Positions 1 through 9,690 of a stretch of 59,452 nt of DNA are shown one piece after another. Below the pieces are notes generated by a model. That model saw nothing but the letters and a program-made list of their open reading frames with translations, searched no databases and had not been told where the DNA came from. The stretch comes from Planctomycetota bacterium (GTDB taxonomy: Bacteria > Planctomycetota > UBA11346). The stretch is taken from NCBI GenBank assembly GCA_025055595.1, contig JANWWU010000013.1:1-59452 (forward strand), in the 5' to 3' direction. Position numbers and translations under genes: made by a program. The first letter of the stretch is position 1, and each line of letters begins with the position of its first letter.

Positions 1-210
1 ACGGCGCAGGAAGGCAAGCGAGAGTATGCAGGAACGCTCCACGGCGTGTCACACGCCCTGGCATTATCTGCCGGCCGACGGGAAGGCAAGCGGCCGGCTG
101 CTGCCAGCGCTTCTCGGCCGGCGGCTGCTGTCGGCGCTGCGCATCCAGCGGCGCCCGGCCGGCGGGAGATTAGGCCTTGGTGGCTGCTGGATGGCTTGCT
201 GGATAGCTAG
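1..210 (+). CDS. possible C-terminal end of a gene entering from the left (unrecognised)
   Basis: An open frame runs in from the window edge in frame 1 and stops at TAG 208-210. The 69 visible residues are Ala/Arg/Pro-rich in the middle and end in WWLLDGLLDS. No start is visible and no domain is recognisable. The same DNA carries several CGGCCGG repeats, which keep other frames open too, so this may not be coding. If real, it converges on the downstream tRNA gene. Confidence 0.25.
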   Translation, partial: TAQEGKREYAGTLHGVSHALALSAGRREGKRPAAASASRPAAAVGAAHPAAPGRREIRPWWLLDGLLDS

Positions 211-251
211 GCGCTTTCTGCTGGATCGCTCGCCTAACCACTTGTGCTTTC

Positions 252-328
252 TGGAGCGCCGGGCAGGACTCGAACCTGCAACCGTTAGATCCGAAGTCTA
301 ATGCTCTCTCCAATTGAGCTACCGGCGC
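252..328 (-). tRNA. tRNA-Arg(TCG)
   Basis: Read on the minus strand this folds as a complete cloverleaf. The acceptor is GCGCCGG pairing with CCGGCGC, the D arm GCTC/GAGC, the anticodon arm TTAGA/TCTAA with loop CTTCGGA (anticodon TCG, reading CGA), and the T arm GCAGG/CCTGC with loop TTCGAGT. CCA is genome-encoded at 254-252. The discriminator base is T (U73), where bacterial tRNA-Arg more often has G or A. Confidence 0.95.
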
Positions 329-588
329 ACAGTTTGAGGGAGGAGGCGGTGAGGCATTGATGTACGTCGAGGAACGCACGCGCAAGTTTAGCCAAGCCGA
401 TGTCTGGGCGCGTTGGCGTCTGCTCTGCAAGATGCAGCCGTATCAAATATACCTTATGCACCTGCGAGGCCGCGGCACAGCGATGCCCATCGGCCGAGCG
501 GCGCACAGGAGAACAGGCCGGCGTGCTCCTGCTAGATGCTGGCGAGAGCAGGGACATGGCTGCATCGGTTCTCTATCCTTGTCAATCC

Positions 589-664
589 TGGTGGGGCGAG
601 CTGGATTCGAACCAGCAACCAAACGATTATGAGTCGTCCGCTCTGACCGTTGAGCTATCGCCCC
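589..664 (-). tRNA. tRNA with CAT anticodon (tRNA-Ile2 or elongator tRNA-Met)
   Basis: The minus-strand cloverleaf has acceptor GGGGCGA/TCGCCCC, anticodon arm GACGA/TCGTT with loop CTCATAA (anticodon CAT), T arm GCTGG/CCAGC with loop TTCGAAT, discriminator A and an encoded CCA. It lacks the C1-A72 mismatch and the three G-C pairs of initiator tRNA. The stretch from the anticodon arm to the T arm closely resembles bacterial tRNA-Ile2, whose C34 is lysidinylated by TilS, but elongator Met cannot be excluded from sequence alone. Confidence 0.93.
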
Positions 665-807
665 ATGCACCTTCCCTGGAGGGGTGCGTTGGGTCCTGCA
701 GCGAAACAGCGGATTGAATCGTGCCCGCTTCTTGGAGGCTGCAATCACGCTGCGACCCTCAGGTCTGTCAGGACTTGGGCGCACGAGCGGGAACTCGGTC
801 GCAACGC

Positions 808-835
808 TTGCCACATTTGCTTTTGAAGCTAAACT
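808..835 (+). promoter_or_regulatory. candidate sigma70-type promoter, near-leaderless
   Basis: TTGCCA (808-813) and TAAACT (830-835) are separated by 16 bases. Transcription would begin around 842-843, only three or four bases before the ATG at 846, and no Shine-Dalgarno sequence is present. This suggests a very short or leaderless transcript for the response-regulator gene. Confidence 0.4.
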
Positions 836-845
836 CTAGGCTGTC

Positions 846-2078
846 ATGATCGGCGCGCTCGATGTGCTGGTGGTCGACGACCGTCCGGACACGGTGCGCT
901 TTCTCACCGAATTTCTCTTGCAGCGCTGTCGTCGCGTCGATGTCGCGACGAGCGTCAAGGAAGCGGAAGCGGCAGTGGCCCGTCGCCGGGCGGCGGGAGA
1001 ACGCTACCATCTGATTTTTTGCGACTTTGTGATGCCGGGCGCCGATGGGCTCGTATTCCTGAGGCAGCTGCGTCAGCATCAGGATGAGGTGCCGTTCGTC
1101 TTCATCACGGGTTATCGGACCTTGAACGCGACGTTCGAGGTCGAGGCGCAGCGGCTCGGCGTCCTCGCGATTCTCGACAAACCGATCGAGCTCAACGAAG
1201 TGCAGCGATTGCTCGATTTGGCGACGGCCACTTATCGTCGCAAGCGCGAAGAACAAGCGAAAGATCAACCATTTTTTGGAACCTCACGCGTGTTGCGCAC
1301 CAACAGCCAGGTGTTGCCGCGTGAGCAGACGGAGGCAGCAGCGGAAGCAGCGCCCAAGGGGCCTCTTGCAGATGCCAGCGCGGACAGCGTTCGTCAAGGC
1401 TTCCACCCCGATGACTACGAGCCGACGGCTGGAGCGCTGGAGCCTCGTCCTGGTACCGTCGCTCAACAGTCGGCTTTCGATCCGAATGCCGCGCTCGACC
1501 CGCGCAAGATCTCTCCGAACGATCCCCGCCTGAGTACGCCAGTCGAGGGCTACCGCAGGCAGCCGAGCAATGTCATCGTGATGCCAGGTAGCACGACGCG
1601 GGTACGCCGCAGCGTCGATCCTGCGATCGTGGCACCGTCGGGCGGGACAGCTGGGCGCGGCAGCGAGCCGATCTTGCGCAGGAGCGGTGAGCGCGGCCCG
1701 GGTGCGCTCGTGCCGCCTGGAGGGCCGGGCGCTGCGCCCAATCCTAGCCCAGCCCCACCAGGGCCGGGGACCGCCGCGCCTCCCTCCCTGCCTGCAGCCT
1801 TCGGCGGTCCCGTTCCGGGGTCTGCTGCGTTCAACGCGCCGCGCATTCCGACCCCGATGCCGCAAACCACCCTGACGACTCGGGTGCGCCGCGGAGTCGA
1901 GAGTCCGCCGAGGCAGGATCAGACGTTTGCCCCATCGCCCGGCAACGAACTGATGCAGTCGCGGATGGTCGCCTGTGCGCACTGCGGCAAGACCTTCGCC
2001 GTGGCGGTCAAGCAGGAAGCCTATACGACGGTGTGCATCCACTGCGGCCACCTGCAGCGCGTGGAACCCGGCTCCTGA
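846..2078 (+). CDS. response-regulator receiver protein with C-terminal zinc-ribbon motif
   Basis: This 410-residue protein starts with a CheY-like receiver domain (about 1-130). It has the acidic pair D11-D12, the phosphoacceptor D60 in FCDFVMPGADG, T88 in FITGYR and K112 in LDKPI, so it should accept phosphate from a histidine kinase. Residues about 150-370 are a Pro/Ala/Arg-rich, probably disordered linker. The last 35 residues carry two CxxC pairs (CAHCGKTF and CIHCGHLQ), a small zinc-ribbon fold. No DNA-binding or enzymatic output domain is seen and no histidine kinase lies nearby, so the output is unknown. The zinc ribbon may mediate protein contacts. The start is the ATG following the near-leaderless promoter. 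Confidence 0.85.
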   Translation: MIGALDVLVVDDRPDTVRFLTEFLLQRCRRVDVATSVKEAEAAVARRRAAGERYHLIFCDFVMPGADGLVFLRQLRQHQDEVPFVFITGYRTLNATFEVEAQRLGVLAILDKPIELNEVQRLLDLATATYRRKREEQAKDQPFFGTSRVLRTNSQVLPREQTEAAAEAAPKGPLADASADSVRQGFHPDDYEPTAGALEPRPGTVAQQSAFDPNAALDPRKISPNDPRLSTPVEGYRRQPSNVIVMPGSTTRVRRSVDPAIVAPSGGTAGRGSEPILRRSGERGPGALVPPGGPGAAPNPSPAPPGPGTAAPPSLPAAFGGPVPGSAAFNAPRIPTPMPQTTLTTRVRRGVESPPRQDQTFAPSPGNELMQSRMVACAHCGKTFAVAVKQEAYTTVCIHCGHLQRVEPGS

Positions 2079-2111
2079 GCGCGGCCACGGGGCAACGGCG
2101 ACAACGCCACG

Positions 2112-3764
2112 TCAGACCTGGCCGAGGTAGCTCTTCAACAAGTAGTCGGTGGACGGATTGAACCCGTCGATCGGGGCTTGAGCGCTGCGGGCGCGGCGGA
2201 TCGCGTCGCGCACGCGCTTGGCGAGCACCTTGCCAAGCTCGACGCCCCACTGATCGAAGCTGTTGATGCCCCAGATGAAGCCTTCGACGACCGTGCGGTG
2301 TTCGAAGAGCGCCAGCAGCTGGCCGACCGCGTAGGGCGTCAGCTGATCCATCAGGATGATGCGGCTGGGGCGGTTGCCGGGGAACTCCTTATGCGGGATG
2401 AGGGCCTCGGGGACCCCTTCGCGGCGCAGGTCGTCCGCGCTCTTGCCGCAGGCGAGGGCATCGGGCTGAGCGAAGAAGTTGCTCATCAGCTCGTCGTGGT
2501 TGTCGACCGGCTCGCCAGGGACGTTCAGCGGGGTCTGGCTGCGACGGAAACCGATGAAGTCGCAGGGGACGACTCGTCCTTGATGCAGCAGCTGGTAGAA
2601 GGAGTGCTGGCCATTCGTCCCCGGTTCGCCGAAATCGATGGGTCCGGCGTCGAACGGCAGAGCCCGGCCATCGAGGGTCACGCGTTTTCCGTTCGACTCC
2701 ATGTCGACCTGCTGGATGTGGGGAGCGAACTTGAGCAGGGCCTGGCAGTAGGGCAGCAGCGCCCGCGCCGGACGGCCGAGGAAGCTCGTCTGCCACACGC
2801 CGAACAGTCCGAGCAGCACGGGGAGATTGCGCTCCAGCGGCGCGGTGAGGAAGTGCCGGTCCATCGCATGCGCGCCCTGCAGGAACTCCTGCACCGCCTT
2901 GAAGCCGAAGTGCAGAGACAGCGGCAAGACGCCGACGGCGCTGCACACGCTGTAGCGACCGCCGACCCAGTCCCAGAAGCCGAAGGCGTTCGCGGGATCG
3001 ATGCCGAAGCGCTGCACTTCGTCGAGGTTCGTGCTGACGGCGACCATGTGCTTGGCGACCGCCTCCTGGCCCAGGGCCTGGACCAGCCACTGACGGACGG
3101 TCTTGGCGTTGAGCATCGTTTCCGCCGTCGTGAAGGTCTTCGAGACGACGACGACCAGCGTGCGCTCGGGGTCGAGGCCTTCGAGCGCGCGCGTGACATC
3201 GATGGGGTCGACATTGGCGAGGAAGCGCAGCGTGCGCCGGCGCGCCTGCTGCGCGCAGCGTGGATCCGTGCGCAGCGCTTCGTAGACGAACTCGGGACCG
3301 AGGTAGCTGCCGCCAATGCCGATCGAAACGACCTGCGTCAGCTTCTTGCCGGTGACGCCTTTCCACTGCCCGCGGCGCACGGCGTTGCTGAATGCCTTGA
3401 TCCGTTCGAGCACGGCATGGACATCGGCAACGACATCGCGGCCGTCGACGACGATCCGCTGACGCTTCGGTGCGCGCAGCGCGATGTGCAGCACGGCGCG
3501 CTGTTCGGTGGCGTTGATCCGCTCGCCCTGGGCCATCGCCTTGATCTTGCGCGGCAGATCGGCTTCGCGCGCGAGGTCGAGCAGGAGATCGCGCGTCTGC
3601 AGCGTCGCGTTCTCGCGGCTGGCGTCGAGCAGCACGCCCTCCGCCTCCCAACGCAGGCCGGCGCAGCGTTGCGCGTCCTGCAGGAGGTCGCGCAGGTGCA
3701 GGGGGCGGATCTCTGCCACATGGGCGGCGAGCGCCTTCCAGGCGCGGGTCTCGCAGATCAGCAT
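2112..3764 (-). CDS. pgi: glucose-6-phosphate isomerase
   Basis: Interconverts glucose-6-phosphate and fructose-6-phosphate in glycolysis and gluconeogenesis, in the cytoplasm. The 550-residue length matches E. coli Pgi. Visible motifs are the sugar-phosphate site [12 protein letters not shown] (about 149) and [10 protein letters not shown] (about 211), the family signature [12 protein letters not shown] (about 269), the catalytic Glu/His region [13 protein letters not shown] (about 381) and the C-terminal signature [12 protein letters not shown] with the catalytic Lys (about 502). The open frame extends further upstream, but MLICETRAW at 3764 fits the family start, has GGGAG upstream, and overlaps the preceding gene's stop by 7 bases, so translation is probably coupled. 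Confidence 0.95.
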   Translation of the reverse strand: MLICETRAWKALAAHVAEIRPLHLRDLLQDAQRCAGLRWEAEGVLLDASRENATLQTRDLLLDLAREADLPRKIKAMAQGERINATEQRAVLHIALRAPKRQRIVVDGRDVVADVHAVLERIKAFSNAVRRGQWKGVTGKKLTQVVSIGIGGSYLGPEFVYEALRTDPRCAQQARRRTLRFLANVDPIDVTRALEGLDPERTLVVVVSKTFTTAETMLNAKTVRQWLVQALGQEAVAKHMVAVSTNLDEVQRFGIDPANAFGFWDWVGGRYSVCSAVGVLPLSLHFGFKAVQEFLQGAHAMDRHFLTAPLERNLPVLLGLFGVWQTSFLGRPARALLPYCQALLKFAPHIQQVDMESNGKRVTLDGRALPFDAGPIDFGEPGTNGQHSFYQLLHQGRVVPCDFIGFRRSQTPLNVPGEPVDNHDELMSNFFAQPDALACGKSADDLRREGVPEALIPHKEFPGNRPSRIILMDQLTPYAVGQLLALFEHRTVVEGFIWGINSFDQWGVELGKVLAKRVRDAIRRARSAQAPIDGFNPSTDYLLKSYLGQV

Positions 3765-5596
3765 GAGTGGCTCCCGGGAGGCAGCGTAGTGGAGCGCGGC
3801 GCTCGGCCACTGGCGGGCTGCATCGACGCCGAGCTCTGCGGCAGCGACGGCGCGGCTCCCCCGTGGGCGGTCTTGCGCCAGTAGTGCGGACGCAGGCAGA
3901 GCTCCCACAGCGCGCGCCAGGCCGCGAGCGAAATCAGGAACCACGCCACGGGCAGCAGCATCACGGCTCGCCAGAAGCCACGCCAGCGCCGAGGCGCGCC
4001 GCCCCAGCGCGCGGCGATGGCGAGGACGATGCCGTTGCCGCACAGCAGAACGACGGCGGCGCCGGCGAAGCACAGCGAGGCCATCGACCACCAGGGATCT
4101 TCATCGGGGCCGACATAGACGAGGGGCCACGACCACGGTGTCGCGGCCGACAGCGGGTCGCTGGGCATCGGAAGCCGTGCGCTGAGCAGATCCCAGAGCT
4201 GGAAGCCGCGCTGCACATCGAGGAGCAAAAGGCCGAGATAAACGAGCGTCGACACGCTGAGCGGCAGCGCCAGGGCCGACAGCAGCGTCGCGCAGGGGAC
4301 CGTCAGGAAGCAGCCGAGCACGCCCCAGGGACCGAGGCGGCGCAGCAGGAACAGCGGGCGACGCCACCACACGAGATGCGTCACCAGGTATCCCTTGAGC
4401 CAGCGGCTGCGCTGCCCGATCCAAGTACGAAGATCGGCGGGGGCCTCTTCCCAGGTGATTGCATCGAGCATGCGGGTGCGGTAGCCGGCGGCGTGCAGCC
4501 GCACGCCGAGGTCGCAGTCCTCCGTGACATTGAAGGGGTCCCAACCGCCGAGTTCGCGCAGGACATCGCAGCGGAAATGATTGCTGGTGCCGCCGAGCGG
4601 GATCGGCAGGCCCAGGCGCACGAGGCCGGGAAGGTAGCGCAGGAACCAGACCGCATACTCGATGGCGAACCACGCCGTCAGCAGGTTTTGCTCGGGGTTG
4701 TAGGGCAGCAGGCGGGCCTGCAGGCAGGCGATCTGCGGCGGAGCGGTGCTGAAGGCGCGCGCCGCGCGCTGCAGCTGATCCGGTTCTGGGCGATCCTCGG
4801 CGTCGAAGATCACCAGCAGCTCGCCGGTCGCGCGCGCCAGGCCGTGGTTGCAGGCTCTCGGCTTCGTGCGCGGCTGGCCGGGAGGGACGATGCAGGGTTC
4901 GATCCACGGCGGCAGCTGCTCAGCGGCCAGCGCGGAGAGCGTCTCGCTGTCGTCGGCTTCGAGCAGCAGCAGCACCTGCAGGCGATCGCGCGGGTATTCG
5001 AGGGCGTGCAGGGCCGCCAGCAGCGAGCCGATCACCTTCGGCTCGCGATACAGCGGCACCAGCACGGTGTAGCTCGGCCAGCTCGGCGGATCGGCGCTGG
5101 GCGCCGCGGCGCGTTCTGATCCGCAGGCGATCGCGAGCAGCCGCAGCGCGAGGCCGGCGGCGTAGAGCAGGCCGAGGGTGCCGAGCACCGCACCAAGGCC
5201 GATCAGCGGGTCGTAGAGCAGCAGGTAGAGGATCGCGGCGAGCAGCCCTCCGTAGAGGGTCTCTTGCAACGCTGGCTGACGTTGGAGCGCGGCGAGCGCG
5301 CCGACGACCAGAGAGCCTGCGGCCATGCCGGCGAGCGCCACCGCTGGATCGCCGAGGTGCTGGTGCAGCCAGACGACGGCGGCGGGCGCGGGCTCGGCCA
5401 GCGGCGACGGCGCGCCGCAGCAGGTGACGACGAGGAGCGCCGCGGCCCACGCGGCGAGGGCCCCCCACAGCAGCCAGGCGGGCTGCCAGACGCGCGCCGC
5501 GCACTGCGCGCCGTACCTTGCGACGTAGGCATCGACCAGGGGATCCTGCGGCGCTGCGCCTGCGCGGCGTTCCGGCACTGCTGGCGCTTCGCCCAT
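3758..5596 (-). CDS. membrane family-2 glycosyltransferase (cellulose-synthase-like fold)
   Basis: This 612-residue processive-type GT2 enzyme is embedded in the inner membrane. N-terminal hydrophobic segments (about 30-150) precede a GT-A domain with VPLYREP (about 184), the metal-binding DAED (about 266), the TED acceptor motif TEDCDLG (about 359) and QRSRWLKG (QxxRW, about 397). Several more membrane helices follow. It probably polymerises or transfers a sugar to an exopolysaccharide or lipid. There is no BcsB-like partner or PilZ domain here, so the product cannot be named. The start ATG at 5596 overlaps the tsaE stop as TGATG, which supports coupling and rules out the longer upstream reading. 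Confidence 0.85.
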   Translation of the reverse strand: MGEAPAVPERRAGAAPQDPLVDAYVARYGAQCAARVWQPAWLLWGALAAWAAALLVVTCCGAPSPLAEPAPAAVVWLHQHLGDPAVALAGMAAGSLVVGALAALQRQPALQETLYGGLLAAILYLLLYDPLIGLGAVLGTLGLLYAAGLALRLLAIACGSERAAAPSADPPSWPSYTVLVPLYREPKVIGSLLAALHALEYPRDRLQVLLLLEADDSETLSALAAEQLPPWIEPCIVPPGQPRTKPRACNHGLARATGELLVIFDAEDRPEPDQLQRAARAFSTAPPQIACLQARLLPYNPEQNLLTAWFAIEYAVWFLRYLPGLVRLGLPIPLGGTSNHFRCDVLRELGGWDPFNVTEDCDLGVRLHAAGYRTRMLDAITWEEAPADLRTWIGQRSRWLKGYLVTHLVWWRRPLFLLRRLGPWGVLGCFLTVPCATLLSALALPLSVSTLVYLGLLLLDVQRGFQLWDLLSARLPMPSDPLSAATPWSWPLVYVGPDEDPWWSMASLCFAGAAVVLLCGNGIVLAIAARWGGAPRRWRGFWRAVMLLPVAWFLISLAAWRALWELCLRPHYWRKTAHGGAAPSLPQSSASMQPASGRAPRSTTLPPGSHSC

Positions 5597-6048
5597 CAGC
5601 GGACCGGGTTCTGGCGCAGCGGCCCGGCGATCTCGACGACGCGCCCGACAGCGGCGTGGGCGAAGACCAGGCGCCACGTCGGCGTCAGCGCTTCGGCGAC
5701 GCGGTCGGCCCATTCGACGGCGAGGACGCCGTCGGCGGCGATGTCGTCGTCGACTCCGAGGGCTGCCAGCTGCGGCCAGCCGTCGAGGCGGCAGGCATCG
5801 ACATGGATCACGGGCAGGCGCGCCTGGTAGCGATGCAGCAGGGTGAAGGTCGGACTGCTGACGCAGGCGGGATCTCCCCCCAAGGCTTCGACGAGCGCGC
5901 GCACGAAGGTCGTCTTGCCCGACCCCATCGGCCCGTTCAGCGCGAGCTGATCGCCCGGCCGCAGCGCGGGCGCGATCAGCCGCGCGAGTTCAGCGACCGC
6001 GCTGAGGTCAGCGAGGACCTCCCGGCGCACGCCCTCGTCTCGCGCCAT
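5596..6048 (-). CDS. tsaE: tRNA threonylcarbamoyladenosine biosynthesis ATPase TsaE
   Basis: TsaE is the small ATPase of the TsaBDE complex that installs t6A37 in ANN-decoding tRNAs. The 150-residue product has the Walker A motif GPMGSGKTT (about 39-47), the switch region SSPTFTLLHRY and the conserved VEWADR towards the C-terminus, and its length is typical of YjeE/TsaE. It is the first gene of a minus-strand unit, tsaE-glycosyltransferase-pgi. It is divergent from the nitroreductase gene across a 114-base shared upstream region. TsaB and TsaD are not in this window. Confidence 0.93.
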   Translation of the reverse strand: MARDEGVRREVLADLSAVAELARLIAPALRPGDQLALNGPMGSGKTTFVRALVEALGGDPACVSSPTFTLLHRYQARLPVIHVDACRLDGWPQLAALGVDDDIAADGVLAVEWADRVAEALTPTWRLVFAHAAVGRVVEIAGPLRQNPVR

Positions 6049-6162
6049 ACCGCGGATTGTGGGCTGCTGGCCCTGCGCAACAGTTGTGCAGCCGTCGTCC
6101 AGGCTCTGCCCGATCTTGCGCCCGGCATTCGCTTTCGCGGCTTGCGCCTACGCTGCCGCGGC

Positions 6163-7674
6163 ATGAGCGTCGCGCTGCGCTACCATGAGGCGACGAAGTA
6201 TCGGCCGGAGACGATCGGCGAGCATCCGCCGCTCGATTGGTCGCGGCAGCCCCTGCCCTACAAGCCCTATCACGGATGGCGCGCCGTGGAGCTGGCGCCC
6301 CTGCTGCCGCTCGATCCCAACCCCTTCACGGGCGAAGCGGCACGGCCCATGGAGGGCTGGCGGGGATGCACGCTCGCGGCGCTGGCGCGCTGGCTCTATG
6401 CCACCTATGGGATCACCGGCATCATCCAGCAGCCCGGGCAGCCGCTGTATCTGCGGGCCGCGCCCTCGGCCGGGGCCCTGTATCCGACCGAACTGTACGT
6501 CGCCGTTCGTTCCTGGCCCGAGCTCCCAGCCGGGTTGTACGGCTTCGATCCCCTCCGGCATCGTTTGGCGCTCTTGCGCGAGGATCCGGGATGTGCCGAT
6601 GCCGTGACCGCCGCGGCCTACGGCAACGCCGAGCTCGCTGCCGCGCCGCTGATCGTCATCGTCGCGAGCGTCTTCGAACGCAGCCGCTGGCGCTATCGCG
6701 AACGCGCCTATCGCCGCGTGCTGCTCGATGCCGGTCATGTCATCGGCAATGCCGGCATCGCGGCGGCGGCCTGCGGTCTGCGCGTCGCGGCGACCGCCGC
6801 CTTCTGCGATGAGCAGGTGGAGGCGGCGATAGGCTGCCCTGTCGGAGAAGAGGGCGTGCTGGCGCTGCTGGCGGTGCAGGCCGTCGACGGCGGCCGCCAG
6901 CGACCGGCGTGGACGGCGCTGCCGTCGCCGCCTCGCGAGGGGGAGCCGACGCTCGCCGGGCTGCACCACGCCAGCGCTCTGCCTGCGGAGCGGCCGCGCC
7001 TGCTGGGCAGCGACGCCGATGAACTGCCGCTCGCCGATTCCCACGGTTGGGCCTCGGGTCCGCGCTTGCTCGGTGAAGGCAGCAGCGGGCCGAACCCGCT
7101 GGCGCTCGACCCCTTGCGAACCATCATCCGCCGCCGCAGCTGCCGACGCTTCGTGCGCGCCTCGTTGGCGCGCGATGCCTTGGCGCGGATCTTGGCGGCG
7201 ACCTATGTGCCCGAGCGCGTCGGCTGCGATGAGCAGCCGGCGTTCGCGCGGCAGTCGCTCGCCACGTTCATCGTCGTCGCCGATGTTCCCGGCGTGTCCC
7301 CCGGCGTGTACTATCTCTGTCCCGCGACGCTCGAGCTGCGCCCGGTCGCGCGTCGCGAACCCCGCGAGCAGGTGCGCTTCTTGTGCCTCGGGCAGGATCT
7401 CGGCGGCGATGCCGCGGTCACGGTCTTCCACACCGCCGACCTGCAACGCTGCGTGCATCGCTACGGCGATCGTGCGTATCGCTATCTGCATCTCGATGCC
7501 GGCATCCTCGGCCAGCGGCTCAACCTCGCGGCGGTCGCCGAGGATGCGGGAGCGAGCGGCATCGGCGGCTTCTTCGACGATCAGGCGGCCGATCTCCTCG
7601 GGATACCGCGCAGCCAGGCGATCGTCTACATCACGGTGCTCGGCGTTCCGGCAGGCTCGACGATCGTGATCTGA
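6163..7674 (+). CDS. SagB/ThcOx-type dehydrogenase, two nitroreductase-fold domains
   Basis: A 503-residue FMN-dependent oxidoreductase with two tandem nitroreductase domains. The first (about 70-240) contains RAAPSAGALYPTELYV, the typical start of the SagB core. The second (about 310-500) contains RRSCRRF and ends with GFFDDQAADLLGIP. In thiazole/oxazole-modified peptide clusters such enzymes oxidise azolines to azoles, but no cyclodehydratase (YcaO), precursor peptide or maturase is adjacent, so this is an orphan whose substrate is unknown. The start MSVALRYHEATKYRPETI at 6163 fits the family; longer upstream readings overlap divergent tsaE. Confidence 0.88.
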   Translation: MSVALRYHEATKYRPETIGEHPPLDWSRQPLPYKPYHGWRAVELAPLLPLDPNPFTGEAARPMEGWRGCTLAALARWLYATYGITGIIQQPGQPLYLRAAPSAGALYPTELYVAVRSWPELPAGLYGFDPLRHRLALLREDPGCADAVTAAAYGNAELAAAPLIVIVASVFERSRWRYRERAYRRVLLDAGHVIGNAGIAAAACGLRVAATAAFCDEQVEAAIGCPVGEEGVLALLAVQAVDGGRQRPAWTALPSPPREGEPTLAGLHHASALPAERPRLLGSDADELPLADSHGWASGPRLLGEGSSGPNPLALDPLRTIIRRRSCRRFVRASLARDALARILAATYVPERVGCDEQPAFARQSLATFIVVADVPGVSPGVYYLCPATLELRPVARREPREQVRFLCLGQDLGGDAAVTVFHTADLQRCVHRYGDRAYRYLHLDAGILGQRLNLAAVAEDAGASGIGGFFDDQAADLLGIPRSQAIVYITVLGVPAGSTIVI

Positions 7675-7689
7675 GACCTCGGCCAGCCG

Positions 7690-9252
7690 TCACAGGGTGA
7701 CGCGATGGGCGCGGCTCGGCTTGATCGCCGCCACGATCAGATCCATCACCGCCGCGGGTACCGGATCGTCGAGGGTCAGGATGACCAGCGCATCGCCGCG
7801 GCCATCGATGCGCGAGACCTCCATCCGCGCGATGTTGATGCGATGATCGCCGAGAATCGTGCCGTACTTGCCGACCATGCCGGGGCGGTCGGGATACTCC
7901 ATGATCAGCAGGTGACCGCTGATCGGCAGATCGATCGGATATTCGTCGTAGCGCTGCACGCGCAGCTGCCCGCGATCGAGGGAGCCAGCGATGATCCGCT
8001 CGCCGGCCGGCGTGATCGCCTTCACGGTCACCGCCGGGCCGCCGCCGACATCGCGGGCGGAGCTGGTCACCGTGATCCCGCGCTCCGCCGCGATATGATT
8101 GACGGTGACGAAGTTGACCACTTCGTCGCTGATCCGCTGCAGGGCGCCTTTCAGCGCCGCCACCGCCAGCGGCTTGATGTCGTACTTCGCGAGCTCGCCG
8201 GCGGCGATCACCTCCAGGCCGATCAGCGGGGCAGCGAGCGTCTGCGCGACGATCGACCCCAGGGTTTCCGCGACCGACAAGTAGGGATCGAGCGCCGGAT
8301 CGACGCGCAGCTGGACATTGACCGCATTGATGATCTTGCCGCTGGCGAAGAAAGCATTGAACTGCTGCGCGATGTCGACGCTGACCTTGGTTTGCGCCTC
8401 CTCGGTGCTGGCGCCCAGATGCGGGGTGAGGATGACATTCGGCACGCCAAGCAGCGGACTGTTGGCCGGCAGCGGCTCTTCGGCGAAGACATCGAGAGCG
8501 GCCACGATGTGACCGCTCTTGGCGAGCTCGGCCACGGCAGCTTCATCGATGATGCCGCCACGGGCGACATTGATCAGCCGCGCGCCGCGCTTCATCGAGC
8601 GCAAGCGGGCGGCATCGAGCATGTTGCGCGTCTGATCGGTCAGCGGCGTATGGACGGTGACGACATCGGCGCGAGCCAGCAGCGTCTCGAGGTCGACGGG
8701 CTCGATGCGCAGGTCGCGAGCGACTTCGGCGGACAAGAACGGATCGTGGGCGATGACCGTCATGCCGGCCGCCTGCATCACCTGGGCGACATGCTTGCCG
8801 ATCTTGCCGAGGCCGATGATGCCGAGCACCTTGCCGTGGAGCTCGACGCCGACGAAGGACTTCTTATCCCACTCGCCGCGCACGAGCTTGGCGTGGGCTT
8901 GCGGGATGTAGCGCGCCGCGGCGAAGATCATGCCGATCGTGTGTTCCGCAGCGGAGACGATGTTGCCGAGCGGGGCATTCATCACCACCACTCCGGCGGC
9001 GGTGGCCGCCGCGACATCGATGTTGTCGACGCCGACGCCAGCGCGTCCGACGAGCTTCAAGCGAGGCGCTCCGGCCTTGATGACCGCCGCTGTCACCTGG
9101 GTGGCGCTGCGCACGACCAAGGCATCGTAGTCGCCGATGATCTTGAGCAGTTCCTCGCTGGAGACCTTGCGATTCTCGACTTGGTGGCCGCCCTGATGGA
9201 GGATCGCGAGACCTTCCGCGGCCATGCCGTCGGTGACGAGGATGCGTGCCAT
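7690..9252 (-). CDS. serA: D-3-phosphoglycerate dehydrogenase
   Basis: Catalyses NAD-dependent oxidation of 3-phosphoglycerate, the first step of serine biosynthesis. This is the long form (520 residues). It has a split substrate-binding domain around a Rossmann fold with [11 protein letters not shown] (about 146), the catalytic Arg in [10 protein letters not shown] and the catalytic His in LTPHLGAS, then an intervening allosteric-type domain and a C-terminal ACT domain (from about 445, [14 protein letters not shown]). The ACT domain is the usual site of serine feedback inhibition. It converges on the SagB-type gene with a 15-base gap. Start is the ATG at 9252 ([11 protein letters not shown]). 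Confidence 0.95.
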   Translation of the reverse strand: MARILVTDGMAAEGLAILHQGGHQVENRKVSSEELLKIIGDYDALVVRSATQVTAAVIKAGAPRLKLVGRAGVGVDNIDVAAATAAGVVVMNAPLGNIVSAAEHTIGMIFAAARYIPQAHAKLVRGEWDKKSFVGVELHGKVLGIIGLGKIGKHVAQVMQAAGMTVIAHDPFLSAEVARDLRIEPVDLETLLARADVVTVHTPLTDQTRNMLDAARLRSMKRGARLINVARGGIIDEAAVAELAKSGHIVAALDVFAEEPLPANSPLLGVPNVILTPHLGASTEEAQTKVSVDIAQQFNAFFASGKIINAVNVQLRVDPALDPYLSVAETLGSIVAQTLAAPLIGLEVIAAGELAKYDIKPLAVAALKGALQRISDEVVNFVTVNHIAAERGITVTSSARDVGGGPAVTVKAITPAGERIIAGSLDRGQLRVQRYDEYPIDLPISGHLLIMEYPDRPGMVGKYGTILGDHRINIARMEVSRIDGRGDALVILTLDDPVPAAVMDLIVAAIKPSRAHRVTL

Positions 9253-9279
9253 AGTGTGCCCTTCGTACCTGCCAACCTA

Positions 9280-9302
9280 GTGGCCCTTCACGAGGGCGCC
9301 AC
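9280..9302 (-). promoter_or_regulatory. possible hairpin in the serA leader
   Basis: The minus strand reads GTGG, CG bulge, CCCT, CGTGA loop, AGGG, CCAC, giving an eight-pair hairpin about 28 bases before the serA start. It may be a leader structure, but there is no independent support for regulation. Confidence 0.2.
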
Positions 9303-9458
9303 CGTCCGGGGCCGCGGACGCGCCATCGATGGCGGAGGCGCGCGCATTATCGATGCCGGCGCGGCAACGACTGGGAAGGCCGCTGACCGGGATCGAGGGC
9401 TCGCTGCGCCCTGCGGGCCCTGCGGCGGCGATCCGGGTCTTCGCGTCCGCTCGCTCCA

Positions 9459-9536
9459 TGGTCGGACCGACTGGATTTGAACCAGCAACCCCTACCACCC
9501 CAAGGTAGTGCTCTATCCAGGTTGAGCTACGGTCCG
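9459..9536 (-). tRNA. tRNA-Pro(GGG)
   Basis: The minus-strand cloverleaf has acceptor CGGACCG/CGGTCCG, anticodon arm CTACC/GGTAG with loop TTGGGGT (anticodon GGG), T arm CTGG/CCAG with TTCAAAT, discriminator A and an encoded CCA at 9461-9459. Confidence 0.95.
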
Positions 9537-9567
9537 GCTGCGCGAACTTGCCTCAGCGAGGGGAAAG

Positions 9568-9596
9568 ACATTTTTTCCTGCATCACATCCTGTCAA
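9568..9596 (-). promoter_or_regulatory. candidate promoter of tRNA-Pro
   Basis: On the minus strand a perfect TTGACA (9596-9591) is followed after 17 bases by a weak -10 match AAATGT (9573-9568), about 31 bases upstream of the mature tRNA 5' end. The -35 is convincing; the -10 is poor. Confidence 0.4.
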
Positions 9597-9690
9597 GCAC
9601 GATGGCGAATCGCTGCCTCTGCACCGCGGTGGGCGACGATGGCGAGGAGCGGCTTGGCGAGCTGGCGCTGGCAGGAAGCAGGAGCCGAAT

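Noticed and set aside
1-255. CGGCCGG repeats near the left edge as a mobile-element end or CRISPR
   Set aside because: The repeats are short, irregular and without spacers, terminal inverted repeats or target duplications.
589-664. Initiator tRNA-Met
   Set aside because: The first pair is a normal G-C pair and the anticodon stem lacks the three G-C pairs of initiator tRNA.
3765-4091. Longer reading of glucose-6-phosphate isomerase
   Set aside because: The added residues do not match the family and overlap the glycosyltransferase gene; the start at 3764 gives the normal length.
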